From Verrucomicrobiota bacterium (lineage in GTDB: Bacteria; Verrucomicrobiota; Verrucomicrobiia; Limisphaerales; CAIMTB01): a stretch of DNA of 54,063 nucleotides. The position numbers and the translations under genes are program-made. The notes under the pieces were generated by a model. It did not search any database. It worked only from the letters and a program-made list of their open reading frames with translations, and was not told the DNA's origin. Of this stretch, positions 1 through 6,937 are shown one piece after another. The first letter of the stretch is position 1, and every line of letters starts with the position of its first letter. The stretch covers positions 1-54,063 of the forward strand of contig CAUJJW010000072.1 of NCBI GenBank assembly GCA_963205105.1, written 5' to 3'.

Positions 1-1
1 C

Positions 2-94
2 TCCACCGACTCCCCCAACCCTGCCGCCTCCAACGTCTCCCCCAAGAACCCAAGTACGCCGCTACCCCACCCAGCGCCCTATTGGGAACCTTAG
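2..94 (+). CDS. Possible 3' end of an upstream gene (partial)
   Basis: One frame is open from the left edge of the window to a TAG at 92-94 and encodes about 30 residues rich in Ser, Pro and Asn. Such a composition suits the low-complexity tail of an exported protein. It overlaps the stop codon of the convergent gene on the other strand by a few bases. Nothing in it identifies a family, and the short open frame could be chance in GC-rich DNA. Confidence 0.2.
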   Translation, partial: STDSPNPAASNVSPKNPSTPLPHPAPYWEP

Positions 95-618
95 GCCGCC
101 GGTCGACGCCGGATAAGGGTCATTGCACCCAGCGAACCGGCCAACAACCAACCGGACCCACCCATATCCGACACAAACAGCACATGATCCGGGCCATCCA
201 GGAAAATGACCTGATAAAGTCCGTGATCGCTGTCCAAGGCAGTCCCCAGCGGCGCCAGTCCTCCATTGAAATCCGGCCAATCGGAATTGGCGTAGAACAA
301 CCCGACATTGGGAATCGGTGCGTTGCTGGGATCCAGTTTGGGAGTGATGAAGACGTGGTTCCGCTGGTTGGGAGAATCCTCCTCCCACTCCCCGTAAAAG
401 TTTTCAGAGATCGATGACGGAAGAGGAAAATCCAGGGCGAACCACGCCCCGGAAGTAGGCGAGGTGGCCACGAACGTGCCGGAACCACTCCCATCGCTCC
501 ACGTCCAGTCGATGAATTGTCCCTGACGCTCCTGGAGAGTGAGGATAGGGACCGCACTCACGGATACTGCGTGGAGCAATCCAGCTCCAACCAAGGTAGA
601 GGCAAACAGTTGTTTCAT
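91..618 (-). CDS. Small exported protein with VPDSG/PEP-CTERM-like sorting tail
   Basis: The 175-residue product starts with a signal peptide (MKQLFAS, then a hydrophobic stretch ending near residue 23 at SVSA). The middle is rich in Trp, Asp, Gly and Ser without a recognisable catalytic motif. The last 25 residues read VSDMGG, then a hydrophobic segment of about 13 residues, then RRR. That is the three-part layout of VPDSG/PEP-CTERM sorting signals, which in this phylum are thought to be processed by an exosortase and attached to the surface. No exosortase gene is in the window. The ATG at 618 has a GGAGGAGGA stretch about 20 bases upstream, too far for an ordinary ribosome binding site. Function unknown. 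Confidence 0.75.
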   Translation of the reverse strand: MKQLFASTLVGAGLLHAVSVSAVPILTLQERQGQFIDWTWSDGSGSGTFVATSPTSGAWFALDFPLPSSISENFYGEWEEDSPNQRNHVFITPKLDPSNAPIPNVGLFYANSDWPDFNGGLAPLGTALDSDHGLYQVIFLDGPDHVLFVSDMGGSGWLLAGSLGAMTLIRRRPAA

Positions 619-882
619 TTGATTTACTCGGAGTCTCGTCCTCCTCCCGTGATCGGGGGGATAAGATACGATTCGGAGGACTCGGCGAGGCTAGGCTTGA
701 GGTTCCTTATGTCAACGACTCATTCAAATTTCCCTAGATTATTCATCTTAGCTGGATTTCCTTGAAGGATTCAGTAAGAGCCATTGGCCCCTGGTGCTCG
801 CGATCCACAGCCATCCCTTCTCTCCGCAACACCCCCGCTTTGCTGCTTGAACGGGAAATGCATCCAGACCTCCATCGCCGGC

Positions 883-2769
883 GTGCGTTGCTTAGCGCTT
901 CCGCTCCGACTGGGCTTTCTATTCGCAGCGGCCATGCTCGGCGTCCTCGGCCTCTCAGCAGCCCAATCCACCCCTGCCCCGTCCCAGGCTCCCCCCACCG
1001 CACCACCTTCTCCGCCCTCCCAAGCCGCTCAAGTCGATGCCCTGTTCACCGGGCCAGTACCGACATTCGATATCCGCATCGAACCGGCCTACGCCGATCG
1101 CCTCCGACGAGCCCCCCGCACCGACGTCCCCGCCACCGTTCGTATCACCACCCAAACGCCTCCCAAGGACCGTGCCTCCGTAGCGGCGGGCGTCCCGCCT
1201 GCCGTAGAAGGGGGCGTCTCGCCCCCCGGAATCCCCGGTCCCTCGCCCGTGAGCAAAGCGATTTCGAACAGGTCGCTTCCCAAGGACCGCGCACCCGTAG
1301 CAGCGGGCGTCCCGCCTGCCGTAGAGGGGGGCGTCTCGCCCTCCGGAATCCCCGGTCCCTCGCCCGTGAGCGGGTCGATTTCGAACAAGTTGCTTTCCAG
1401 GGTCGGCATTCACCTCAAAGGCGCGGCCGGAAGTTTCCGCGATTTCGATGATCTCCCCGCCCTGACCCTGGATTTCGACGAGTTCGTTCCGGGTCAGGAG
1501 TTCTCCGGCCTGACCAAGTTGCACCTCAACAACTCGGTCCAGGATCCCAGCCGGCTCTCGGAAAGCATCGCCAGCCGCCTGTACCTGGAATCGGGGGTAC
1601 CGACAGCGCGCGCAGGCCATGCGTTTGTGCGATTGAATGGCCGAAACCTCGGCCTGTACGTGATGAAGGAAGGCTACGACGGCCGGTTCCTGCGCCGTCA
1701 TTTCCCCGTTCAAGGCCGCCCGCTCGGCAATCTCTACGACGGAGGATTCCTGCGCGACATCGATGAGGATCTGGAACGCGACACAGGCAAAGGACCGGAG
1801 GATCGTTCGGATCTTCGCCAACTCCAACGCGCCGCCTCCAAACCCGTCGCTCAACGCACCGCCGCCCTGGGAGCCGTCCTGGACATCGACCGGTTCCTCG
1901 CCCTGCTCGCCATCCAGTCGCTGACCGACGACTGGGATGGCTACGCCCGCAACCGAAACAATTACCGGGTCTACTTCGATACCAAAACCGGGCGGGCCGT
2001 CTTCATCCCCCACGGCATGGACCAACTGTTCAACAACCCCGGCGTACCGGTGCTGCCGGACTGGGGTGGATTCATCGCCCGTCAGGTCATGGAGGTGCCC
2101 GAGTGGCGAACCCGTTACGACCAACGCTTGCGCGATCTGGTGGAACGCCAGTTCACCATGGCCTGGGTGACGAATCATATCGCGACGCTCGAAGCCCGCC
2201 TCCTTCCCGCTTTTCCCGATCGTGAACCCACGGAACTCGAGGAATGGTCCCGTGAGGTCCGCCGCCAGTCCAACCGCATCGCCGCCCGTCTGCGCAGCGT
2301 ACGCCGACAACTCGAGCTTCCACCCGACCCCGACGTTCCCAGTGTGGTCCGGCGGTCGATCCAACCACGGCTTCTCGACGGCTGGACCCCACGCCCACAA
2401 CAGGGCGCCGCCCGCCTGCAACGCACGGCCACACCCCAGCAGGCGCTGCACCTCGTGGCCCTCCAACGAGGTACCGCCGCGTCGTTCCGCACGTCCCGAA
2501 ACCTCCCCGCCGGCAGTTACCGCTTCGAAGCCAAAGCCCGTACCGCCGCCGTCTCCGCCCCCGATGAAGGACCGCCCGGCCGTGGGGTCGGCATCCGCAT
2601 CAGCGGCCTCAGCCGTGAAACCTTCCTGGTGGGCAACACTCCGTGGACGCCCCTCCAGTTCGATTTCGAGCTGGATGAAGACCGCGAGGTGGAGTTCGTG
2701 ATCGAGATTCGCGCCGACCGCGGCGAAGCCTGGTTCGACCTCTCCTCCCTCAAACTCTCCGGCCGCTGA
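883..2769 (+). CDS. CotH-like kinase family protein, exported, with in-frame repeat insertions
   Basis: The product of about 628 residues looks like the CotH family, atypical kinases or structural proteins often found on spores or cell surfaces. Typical pieces are GIHLKGAAGSFR, the LHLNN stretch, NGRNLGLYVMKEGYD, a region of ARNRNNYRVYFD type and HGMDQLF. The C-terminal 110 residues resemble a small beta-sandwich domain. I prefer the GTG at 883 because it gives a compact signal peptide (MRCLALPLRLGFLFAAA, cleaved near SAA/QS). A TTG at 784 would add 33 residues that do not look like an export signal. Between the N-terminal strand and GIHLKG lie two 39-residue tandem units (PKDRA.VAAGVPPAVEGG...) encoded by a dispersed DNA repeat also found between genes at 10.4 and 21.7 kb. 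These units are not expected in the family. Confidence 0.8.
   Translation: MRCLALPLRLGFLFAAAMLGVLGLSAAQSTPAPSQAPPTAPPSPPSQAAQVDALFTGPVPTFDIRIEPAYADRLRRAPRTDVPATVRITTQTPPKDRASVAAGVPPAVEGGVSPPGIPGPSPVSKAISNRSLPKDRAPVAAGVPPAVEGGVSPSGIPGPSPVSGSISNKLLSRVGIHLKGAAGSFRDFDDLPALTLDFDEFVPGQEFSGLTKLHLNNSVQDPSRLSESIASRLYLESGVPTARAGHAFVRLNGRNLGLYVMKEGYDGRFLRRHFPVQGRPLGNLYDGGFLRDIDEDLERDTGKGPEDRSDLRQLQRAASKPVAQRTAALGAVLDIDRFLALLAIQSLTDDWDGYARNRNNYRVYFDTKTGRAVFIPHGMDQLFNNPGVPVLPDWGGFIARQVMEVPEWRTRYDQRLRDLVERQFTMAWVTNHIATLEARLLPAFPDREPTELEEWSREVRRQSNRIAARLRSVRRQLELPPDPDVPSVVRRSIQPRLLDGWTPRPQQGAARLQRTATPQQALHLVALQRGTAASFRTSRNLPAGSYRFEAKARTAAVSAPDEGPPGRGVGIRISGLSRETFLVGNTPWTPLQFDFELDEDREVEFVIEIRADRGEAWFDLSSLKLSGR
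1161..1394 (+). repeat. Repeat family A, two tandem copies inside the CotH-like gene
   Basis: Two direct copies with a period of 117 bp (39 codons) lie inside the reading frame. Each begins TCCCAAGGACCG, contains the core GTAGC(G/A)GCGGGCGTCCCGCC, the arm GGGGCGTCTCGCCC and ends near GATTTCGAACA. The copies differ at only a handful of bases. The same core recurs outside genes at about 10433 and 21680, and the GATTTCGAACCAGG tail at about 22115. Confidence 0.9.
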
Positions 2770-2773
2770 GCTC

Positions 2774-2806
2774 CCGCGGAACTCGCGCGTCGCATCCGTT
2801 CCGCGG
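2774..2806 (+). terminator. Hairpin after the CotH-like gene
   Basis: A 9-bp perfect stem, CCGCGGAAC at 2774-2782 and GTTCCGCGG at 2798-2806, starts five bases after the stop codon. There is no T-run, so it may be a weak terminator or an mRNA 3' end stabiliser. Confidence 0.45.
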
Positions 2807-2841
2807 TGGTCCGGTGATCGCGAAGTCGGTGAAGGTGATCC

Positions 2842-3064
2842 GGTGTCGCGGAGCGACATTCGAAGGTAGCCAGGCGTTTCAACGCCTGGACGCATGCGCG
2901 AGAAGAGGTTCCGTCGCGGAGCGACGGTTGAACCATGCACATGCAGCGCCGCCCTACCGACGACAAGGCACGGATTCAGGCGTCGCTGCGCGACGCTGCC
3001 GTGGTCGGCACCGTGAATCCGGGCCTTGAAAGGCCCGGCTACCTTCGTGCGTCGCTCCGCGACG
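2842..3064 (+). repeat. Repeat family B, copy 1 (223-bp multi-hairpin element)
   Basis: The gap of about 440 bp between the CotH-like gene and the GntR gene is mostly filled by this element. It has six short palindromes in a row: GTCGCGGAGCGAC, CCAGGCGTTTCAACGCCTGG, CCGTCGCGGAGCGACGG, GGCGTCGCTGCGCGACGC, CCGGGCCTTGAAAGGCCCGG and GTCGCTCCGCGAC. The ends are inverted relative to each other: CGAAGGTAGCC follows the first palindrome and GGCTACCTTCG precedes the last. Copies of the same length lie at 34528-34750 (inverted) and 40518-40740. I see no gene in it. Confidence 0.9.
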
Positions 3065-3167
3065 AAAGGGCCATCCACCAAACTCCAGGGACCTGTCGCG
3101 CTGCGGCAAGTCCCACCAAAAACAACTTCGGGATGCACCGCGTCGTGCTGGCCACCGCTTTCCTTGA

Positions 3168-3196
3168 TTGACACTTCTGTCCTAGTGTACTATGAC
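3168..3196 (+). promoter_or_regulatory. Sigma-70-like promoter of the GntR-ABC operon
   Basis: A consensus -35 box TTGACA at 3168-3173 is followed after 17 bases by TATGAC at 3191-3196 (four of six matches to TATAAT). The start codon at 3211 is only 14 bases further on, so the mRNA would have a very short leader or be almost leaderless. Confidence 0.6.
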
Positions 3197-3198
3197 AG
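3177..3198. promoter_or_regulatory. Putative operator of the YtrA-type repressor
   Basis: The 22-bp segment 3177-3198 is an inverted repeat with 18 of 22 positions symmetric; its half-sites are CTGTC.TAGT and ACTA.GACAG. It occupies the spacer and -10 box of the promoter for the adjacent GntR gene. Repressors of this subfamily usually control their own operon from such a site, so autoregulation is a reasonable inference. Confidence 0.6.
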
Positions 3199-3210
3199 CA
3201 CCAGACACCC

Positions 3211-3612
3211 ATGCGGATACAGGTCCAATTCGATCTCGGGCAGCCGGTCTATGTGCAGATCATGGACCAGGTGAAGTCAGCAGCCGCCTCGGGAGCCCTC
3301 CAAGCCGGAGAACCGCTCCCCGGCATCCGACCCCTTGCGGAACAACTGCGGGTCAATCGGAACACGGTCGCCAAGGCCTACTTCGAACTCGAACGCGAAG
3401 GGGTGATCGAAACCCGGCCCGGCAAAGGCTGCTTCCTGCGCAACGGCCAAAGCCGCTTCCGCAAGGCCGCCCGCACCGAGATGCTGCTTCCCCAGGTCGA
3501 CGCCGTCGTCGTCCAGGCCCATCACCTCCAGATCCCCGACGAGGAAGTGCTCCAGCTGCTCCAGGAGCGCCTCACCCACTTTCAGAACTCCCGCGAAACC
3601 TCCAGAAGCTGA
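3211..3612 (+). CDS. GntR-family transcriptional regulator, YtrA subfamily
   Basis: This 133-residue protein has an N-terminal winged helix-turn-helix (residues 5-75) with the family pattern PVYVQIMDQVK, LPGIRPLAEQLRVNRNTVAKAY and LEREGVIETRPGKGCFL. The C-terminal part is a short helical segment of about 50 residues, which is the mark of the YtrA subfamily and is too small to bind a metabolite like the FadR or HutC domains. YtrA regulators typically repress ABC transporter operons and, in Bacillus subtilis, respond to cell-wall antibiotics. The next gene starts five bases after the stop, and the palindrome over the promoter at 3177-3198 is its likely operator. Confidence 0.9.
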   Translation: MRIQVQFDLGQPVYVQIMDQVKSAAASGALQAGEPLPGIRPLAEQLRVNRNTVAKAYFELEREGVIETRPGKGCFLRNGQSRFRKAARTEMLLPQVDAVVVQAHHLQIPDEEVLQLLQERLTHFQNSRETSRS

Positions 3613-3616
3613 TCCC

Positions 3617-4507
3617 ATGACGAACGACACACCCGCCATCGAAATCCGCGGACTCGTCCGCTGCTTCGGAAAAACCGAAGCGGTGCACGGCCTCGACCGC
3701 ACCGTGCCGGCCGGTTCGTGCTACGGCTTCTTCGGACGCAACGGCGCCGGAAAAACCACCACCATCAAATGCCTGCTCAACCTGCTGAAACCGGATTCAG
3801 GCACGGTGCGCGTGCTGGGCATGGACCCCGCCACCCAGGAGTTAGAGGTCAAGCGCCGCATCGCCTACGTCCCCGATCAGGTCGCCTTTTACCCGTGGAT
3901 GTCGGTCCGTGACACCCTCGATTACGCGGCGTCCTTCCGCTCGAAATGGAACACCGACACGGAGAACAGCCTGCTCGAACGTTTCCGCCTCGACGTCCGG
4001 AAACCGGTGACCGGCCTGTCCAAGGGCCAACGCACCCAACTCGCTCTCATCGGCGCCATCTGTGCCGATCCGGACCTTCTGGTGCTCGATGAACCGACGT
4101 CCGGCCTCGATCCCATCGTGCGCCGCGAGTTCATCGAAGCCGTCATCGGGGCCTATCAGGACGCCGATCCGGGCCGACGCACCGTGTTCGTCTCCACCCA
4201 CCTGATCACCGAGTTCGAAGGGTTGATCGATCGCTTCACCATCGTCGAGGGCGGCAAAGCCACCGTGTGCCTCGACGCCGATGAAGCCCGGTCCAAGTAC
4301 CGCCGACTCCGCGCGCGGTTTGCCGGCGAACCGCCCACCCTGAAGAACCCGGGCATCCTCCGCCAAACCCGTAATGGCCGTGAGCTTGTCCTCGTGACCA
4401 ACGGCGCCACCGAACAGGTCCTGGCGGAACTGCGTGACTGCCAACCCGAGGACATTCAATCCGAGGCGCTCTCGCTCGAGGAGATCTTCGTCGTCGCCAA
4501 CCAATGA
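3617..4507 (+). CDS. ABC transporter ATP-binding protein
   Basis: This 296-residue ATPase has Walker A GRNGAGKT at residues 40-47, the signature LSKGQ at 134-138, Walker B LLVLDEPTSGLD at 154-165 and the switch histidine in STHL near 195. The signature replaces the usual SGG by SKG, as is common in ATPases paired with ABC-2 permeases of the YtrB/EcsA/bacitracin-resistance type. The C-terminal 90 residues form the accessory region typical of such exporters. It sits between the GntR repressor and two ABC-2 permeases, so it very likely energises them. The substrate cannot be told from sequence; an antimicrobial peptide, lipid or cell-wall intermediate is possible. Confidence 0.92.
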   Translation: MTNDTPAIEIRGLVRCFGKTEAVHGLDRTVPAGSCYGFFGRNGAGKTTTIKCLLNLLKPDSGTVRVLGMDPATQELEVKRRIAYVPDQVAFYPWMSVRDTLDYAASFRSKWNTDTENSLLERFRLDVRKPVTGLSKGQRTQLALIGAICADPDLLVLDEPTSGLDPIVRREFIEAVIGAYQDADPGRRTVFVSTHLITEFEGLIDRFTIVEGGKATVCLDADEARSKYRRLRARFAGEPPTLKNPGILRQTRNGRELVLVTNGATEQVLAELRDCQPEDIQSEALSLEEIFVVANQ

Positions 4508-4519
4508 CCCCGGGATCCC

Positions 4520-6937
4520 ATGAACCTCGCCCTCACCTTGCCCCGCGGACTGCGTCACCCGTCGTGGTACATCCCGCTGCTGCTCCCCGTCCTGCCGGGC
4601 TTCGGCGCCTACTTTGCCAACGATGAACGCAGCCAGCTCACCTACCTCCTGGGCGCCGTCGCCATGCTGGCGATCGGGCTCCTCTACTCGGCAGGGCTGG
4701 GTGCCTGGATGGATCGCGCCCCGCGGTTGATCCGGAAAGAAGTGGAACAACTGCGACCCGCCTGGCTGGTGGGACTGTTCGGTGCCCAATGCGGGCTCCT
4801 GTATCAACAAGGAAACGATCTCGATGGGGTTCTGGTGATCCCATCGCTGATGTATGCGCTGCTCGCCGCCTTGTCCTTCGGCATCGAATTCCAGCAGCGC
4901 ACCATGCCTTCCCTGCTCTGCGCGCCCATCGACCGCGCCCGCCTTTGGCGCGTCAAGATGGGCGTTCTGGCCGGAGCCATGCTTTCCCATGTCCTGGTGC
5001 TCGCCGTATCCGCCGCCATCGCCCAAGGAACCCAATACTCAAGGCATGTAGACGGCTCGGCCAATCCCCTCATCCTGGTGGGTTTCGCCTTGGTGTTCGC
5101 CTTGGCCGCCTGGGCCACGATTCCTCTCTGGACCCTGTTCACCCGCAACCTTCTGGCCGGCTTGGTTTTCGCACTGGCGGTTCCACCGCTGACCTTCGTG
5201 TTGATCGGAAGTCTGGCCGCCTGGATGTTGTCGCCGCTGGGTTTCATCTCGGACTTCAACAGTGCCGTCGTCTGGACGCTCACCGGTGCCTACCTCCTGG
5301 CCGCACCGTGGCTCGCCAAGCGCCGCTGGCTGCATCTCGAAGCCCCCGACACGCCCGAGCGCGAAATGAGCGGGCTGTTCCTCCGTCAACGGCAGTCGAG
5401 CGCCAGCCGAAAAACGACAAAGGGATCCTGGTTCGCAGCCTTGATCGGCAAGGAACTGCGCCTCCAAACCGTCACCCTGGTTTGCCTGGGCGTGGCGTTG
5501 ATGCTCACCGTGGCCAAACCCTATCTGCCGCCCGAGTCGATCCTGCCCCAGGACCTCGCATCCTTGCTGATCGGATTATTCACCGTGCTGACCATTCTGC
5601 TCGCCGGCTCCACCGCCATCGCGGAGGAACGCCGACTCGGCACCCTGGACCCTCAGGTCCTGCTGCCGGTGTCCCGCACGGTCCAATGGGGACTGAAACT
5701 CGCCGTTGGTCTCGCCATCACCGGAACGGCCATCGCCCTGACGTACTCATTCGTCCCCTCGTCCACGCGGCCGATCGAAATTCTACTCCCGCTCGGCACT
5801 GTCCTTGCCCTCTTCGTGTTCAGTTTCCTCGCGTCGTCGGCCGCCCCCAATTCACTGCGCGCGCTCATCCTCGGCATCGCGTTCACCGCCGCCATCGTTG
5901 GGGTTTGCTCCTTCACAGCCGGGTTGGGTTTGGCGGGTGGCGAGATTCATCTGAACCAGCCCATGCGGCAGGCCATGGATGACCCGGAACCCTGGCTCGC
6001 GCACGCGCGCGCCCTGTCCGGAGCAGAGATCGAAGCCCTGGAGTCCCCCATCGTCCCCCAGCTCCTGCCCACCCTGATCAACGGGTCCATCCTGGCTGCC
6101 CTCGTTCCTCTGTTTCTGGCCCTGGGCTTCTCCCGCCACAATTTCGCCCACCCCGCTGCCGCGGCTCGTCGCATGAGGCTTCAGTTTCCCCTCTGCCTGC
6201 TCGCCACCCTTCTGTCGGCATGCTCGGTGGTGGGCGGCATGGTTTGGCTGAACCATCAAGCCAACGAGCAAAGCTTGCTTCGCCTGGCTCGCAAAGAAGT
6301 CGAATTGGTCGACCGCCTGTCACCGGCCGAACGGCAACTCTTTCAAACCTCGCATCGACCGCTCGATGAACATCCCGAGCTGATTCTGGTCCGCAAACGC
6401 AATCCTTCCGGCGGAATCCTGCCGTCACCGGATGCAGCCGAACCCGACCCGAACGCCTCCCGCCCGAATGCGCGCCGCCCATCGGTGGTCTGGGTCATGG
6501 ATAACCATTATCTCCCCCTCACCCCAAAGTCGCGGGCCACCCTGATTCTAGACAGCGAACTGCCCGAGGACATCCGCGAAGCTCTGCGCCAGGAAGCCAT
6601 CGCCAAGGGCGACCCCGGCATTCCCACCACGCCGGGTCGTCCGCCCGGTCTCTGGCCCGACCGCAATGCCCAAGGGGCATTCCAAATGAGCCCCGACCTG
6701 ATGCGTCGCTATGGTCTGGTTCCCCAGCAGGGCCAAGCGGTCATGACCAACCCGACGGCCAACCCATCGACGGCTCCAACGAACACCCCGGCCTCCACCC
6801 CCGGCAACGCGAGGCCACAGTACCAGATGTCGCCCGAAATGATGCGACGCTACGGACTGGTTCCAACCACTCCCCCGGAGCCGACTCCCGCCCCTCCGTC
6901 GCCTGCTCCCGCCACCTCCACCCCGCCAACGCCATGA
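4520..6937 (+). CDS. ABC-2 type permease with long Pro-rich tail (first of pair)
   Basis: The 805-residue protein has many membrane segments in two similar halves. Each half carries an ABC-2-like motif: FQQRTMPSLLCAPIDRARLW near residue 125 and AEERRLGTLDPQVLLPVSR near 365. The last membrane segment is near residues 555-575. A soluble C-terminal part of about 230 residues follows, ending in a Pro/Thr/Ala-rich tail. That tail contains the motif QMSPDLMRRYGLVP and a second copy, QMSPEMMRRYGLVP, about 45 residues apart. The following permease ends with the related RARYGLVP, and both share a (DE)..(R/K)EALRQE..AKG stretch before it. The stop overlaps the next start by four bases (ATGA), which points to translational coupling. 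Confidence 0.85.
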   Translation: MNLALTLPRGLRHPSWYIPLLLPVLPGFGAYFANDERSQLTYLLGAVAMLAIGLLYSAGLGAWMDRAPRLIRKEVEQLRPAWLVGLFGAQCGLLYQQGNDLDGVLVIPSLMYALLAALSFGIEFQQRTMPSLLCAPIDRARLWRVKMGVLAGAMLSHVLVLAVSAAIAQGTQYSRHVDGSANPLILVGFALVFALAAWATIPLWTLFTRNLLAGLVFALAVPPLTFVLIGSLAAWMLSPLGFISDFNSAVVWTLTGAYLLAAPWLAKRRWLHLEAPDTPEREMSGLFLRQRQSSASRKTTKGSWFAALIGKELRLQTVTLVCLGVALMLTVAKPYLPPESILPQDLASLLIGLFTVLTILLAGSTAIAEERRLGTLDPQVLLPVSRTVQWGLKLAVGLAITGTAIALTYSFVPSSTRPIEILLPLGTVLALFVFSFLASSAAPNSLRALILGIAFTAAIVGVCSFTAGLGLAGGEIHLNQPMRQAMDDPEPWLAHARALSGAEIEALESPIVPQLLPTLINGSILAALVPLFLALGFSRHNFAHPAAAARRMRLQFPLCLLATLLSACSVVGGMVWLNHQANEQSLLRLARKEVELVDRLSPAERQLFQTSHRPLDEHPELILVRKRNPSGGILPSPDAAEPDPNASRPNARRPSVVWVMDNHYLPLTPKSRATLILDSELPEDIREALRQEAIAKGDPGIPTTPGRPPGLWPDRNAQGAFQMSPDLMRRYGLVPQQGQAVMTNPTANPSTAPTNTPASTPGNARPQYQMSPEMMRRYGLVPTTPPEPTPAPPSPAPATSTPPTP

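Noticed and set aside
1161..1394. Tandem repeats considered as a small CRISPR array
   Set aside because: The units are 117 bp without unique spacers, lie in a reading frame and recur singly elsewhere; no cas genes are present.
955..3174. A 739-codon open frame on the minus strand opposite the CotH-like gene
   Set aside because: It is a shadow of the plus-strand gene in GC-rich DNA: Gly/Arg/Glu-rich text with no domain, and it runs through the intergenic hairpin element.
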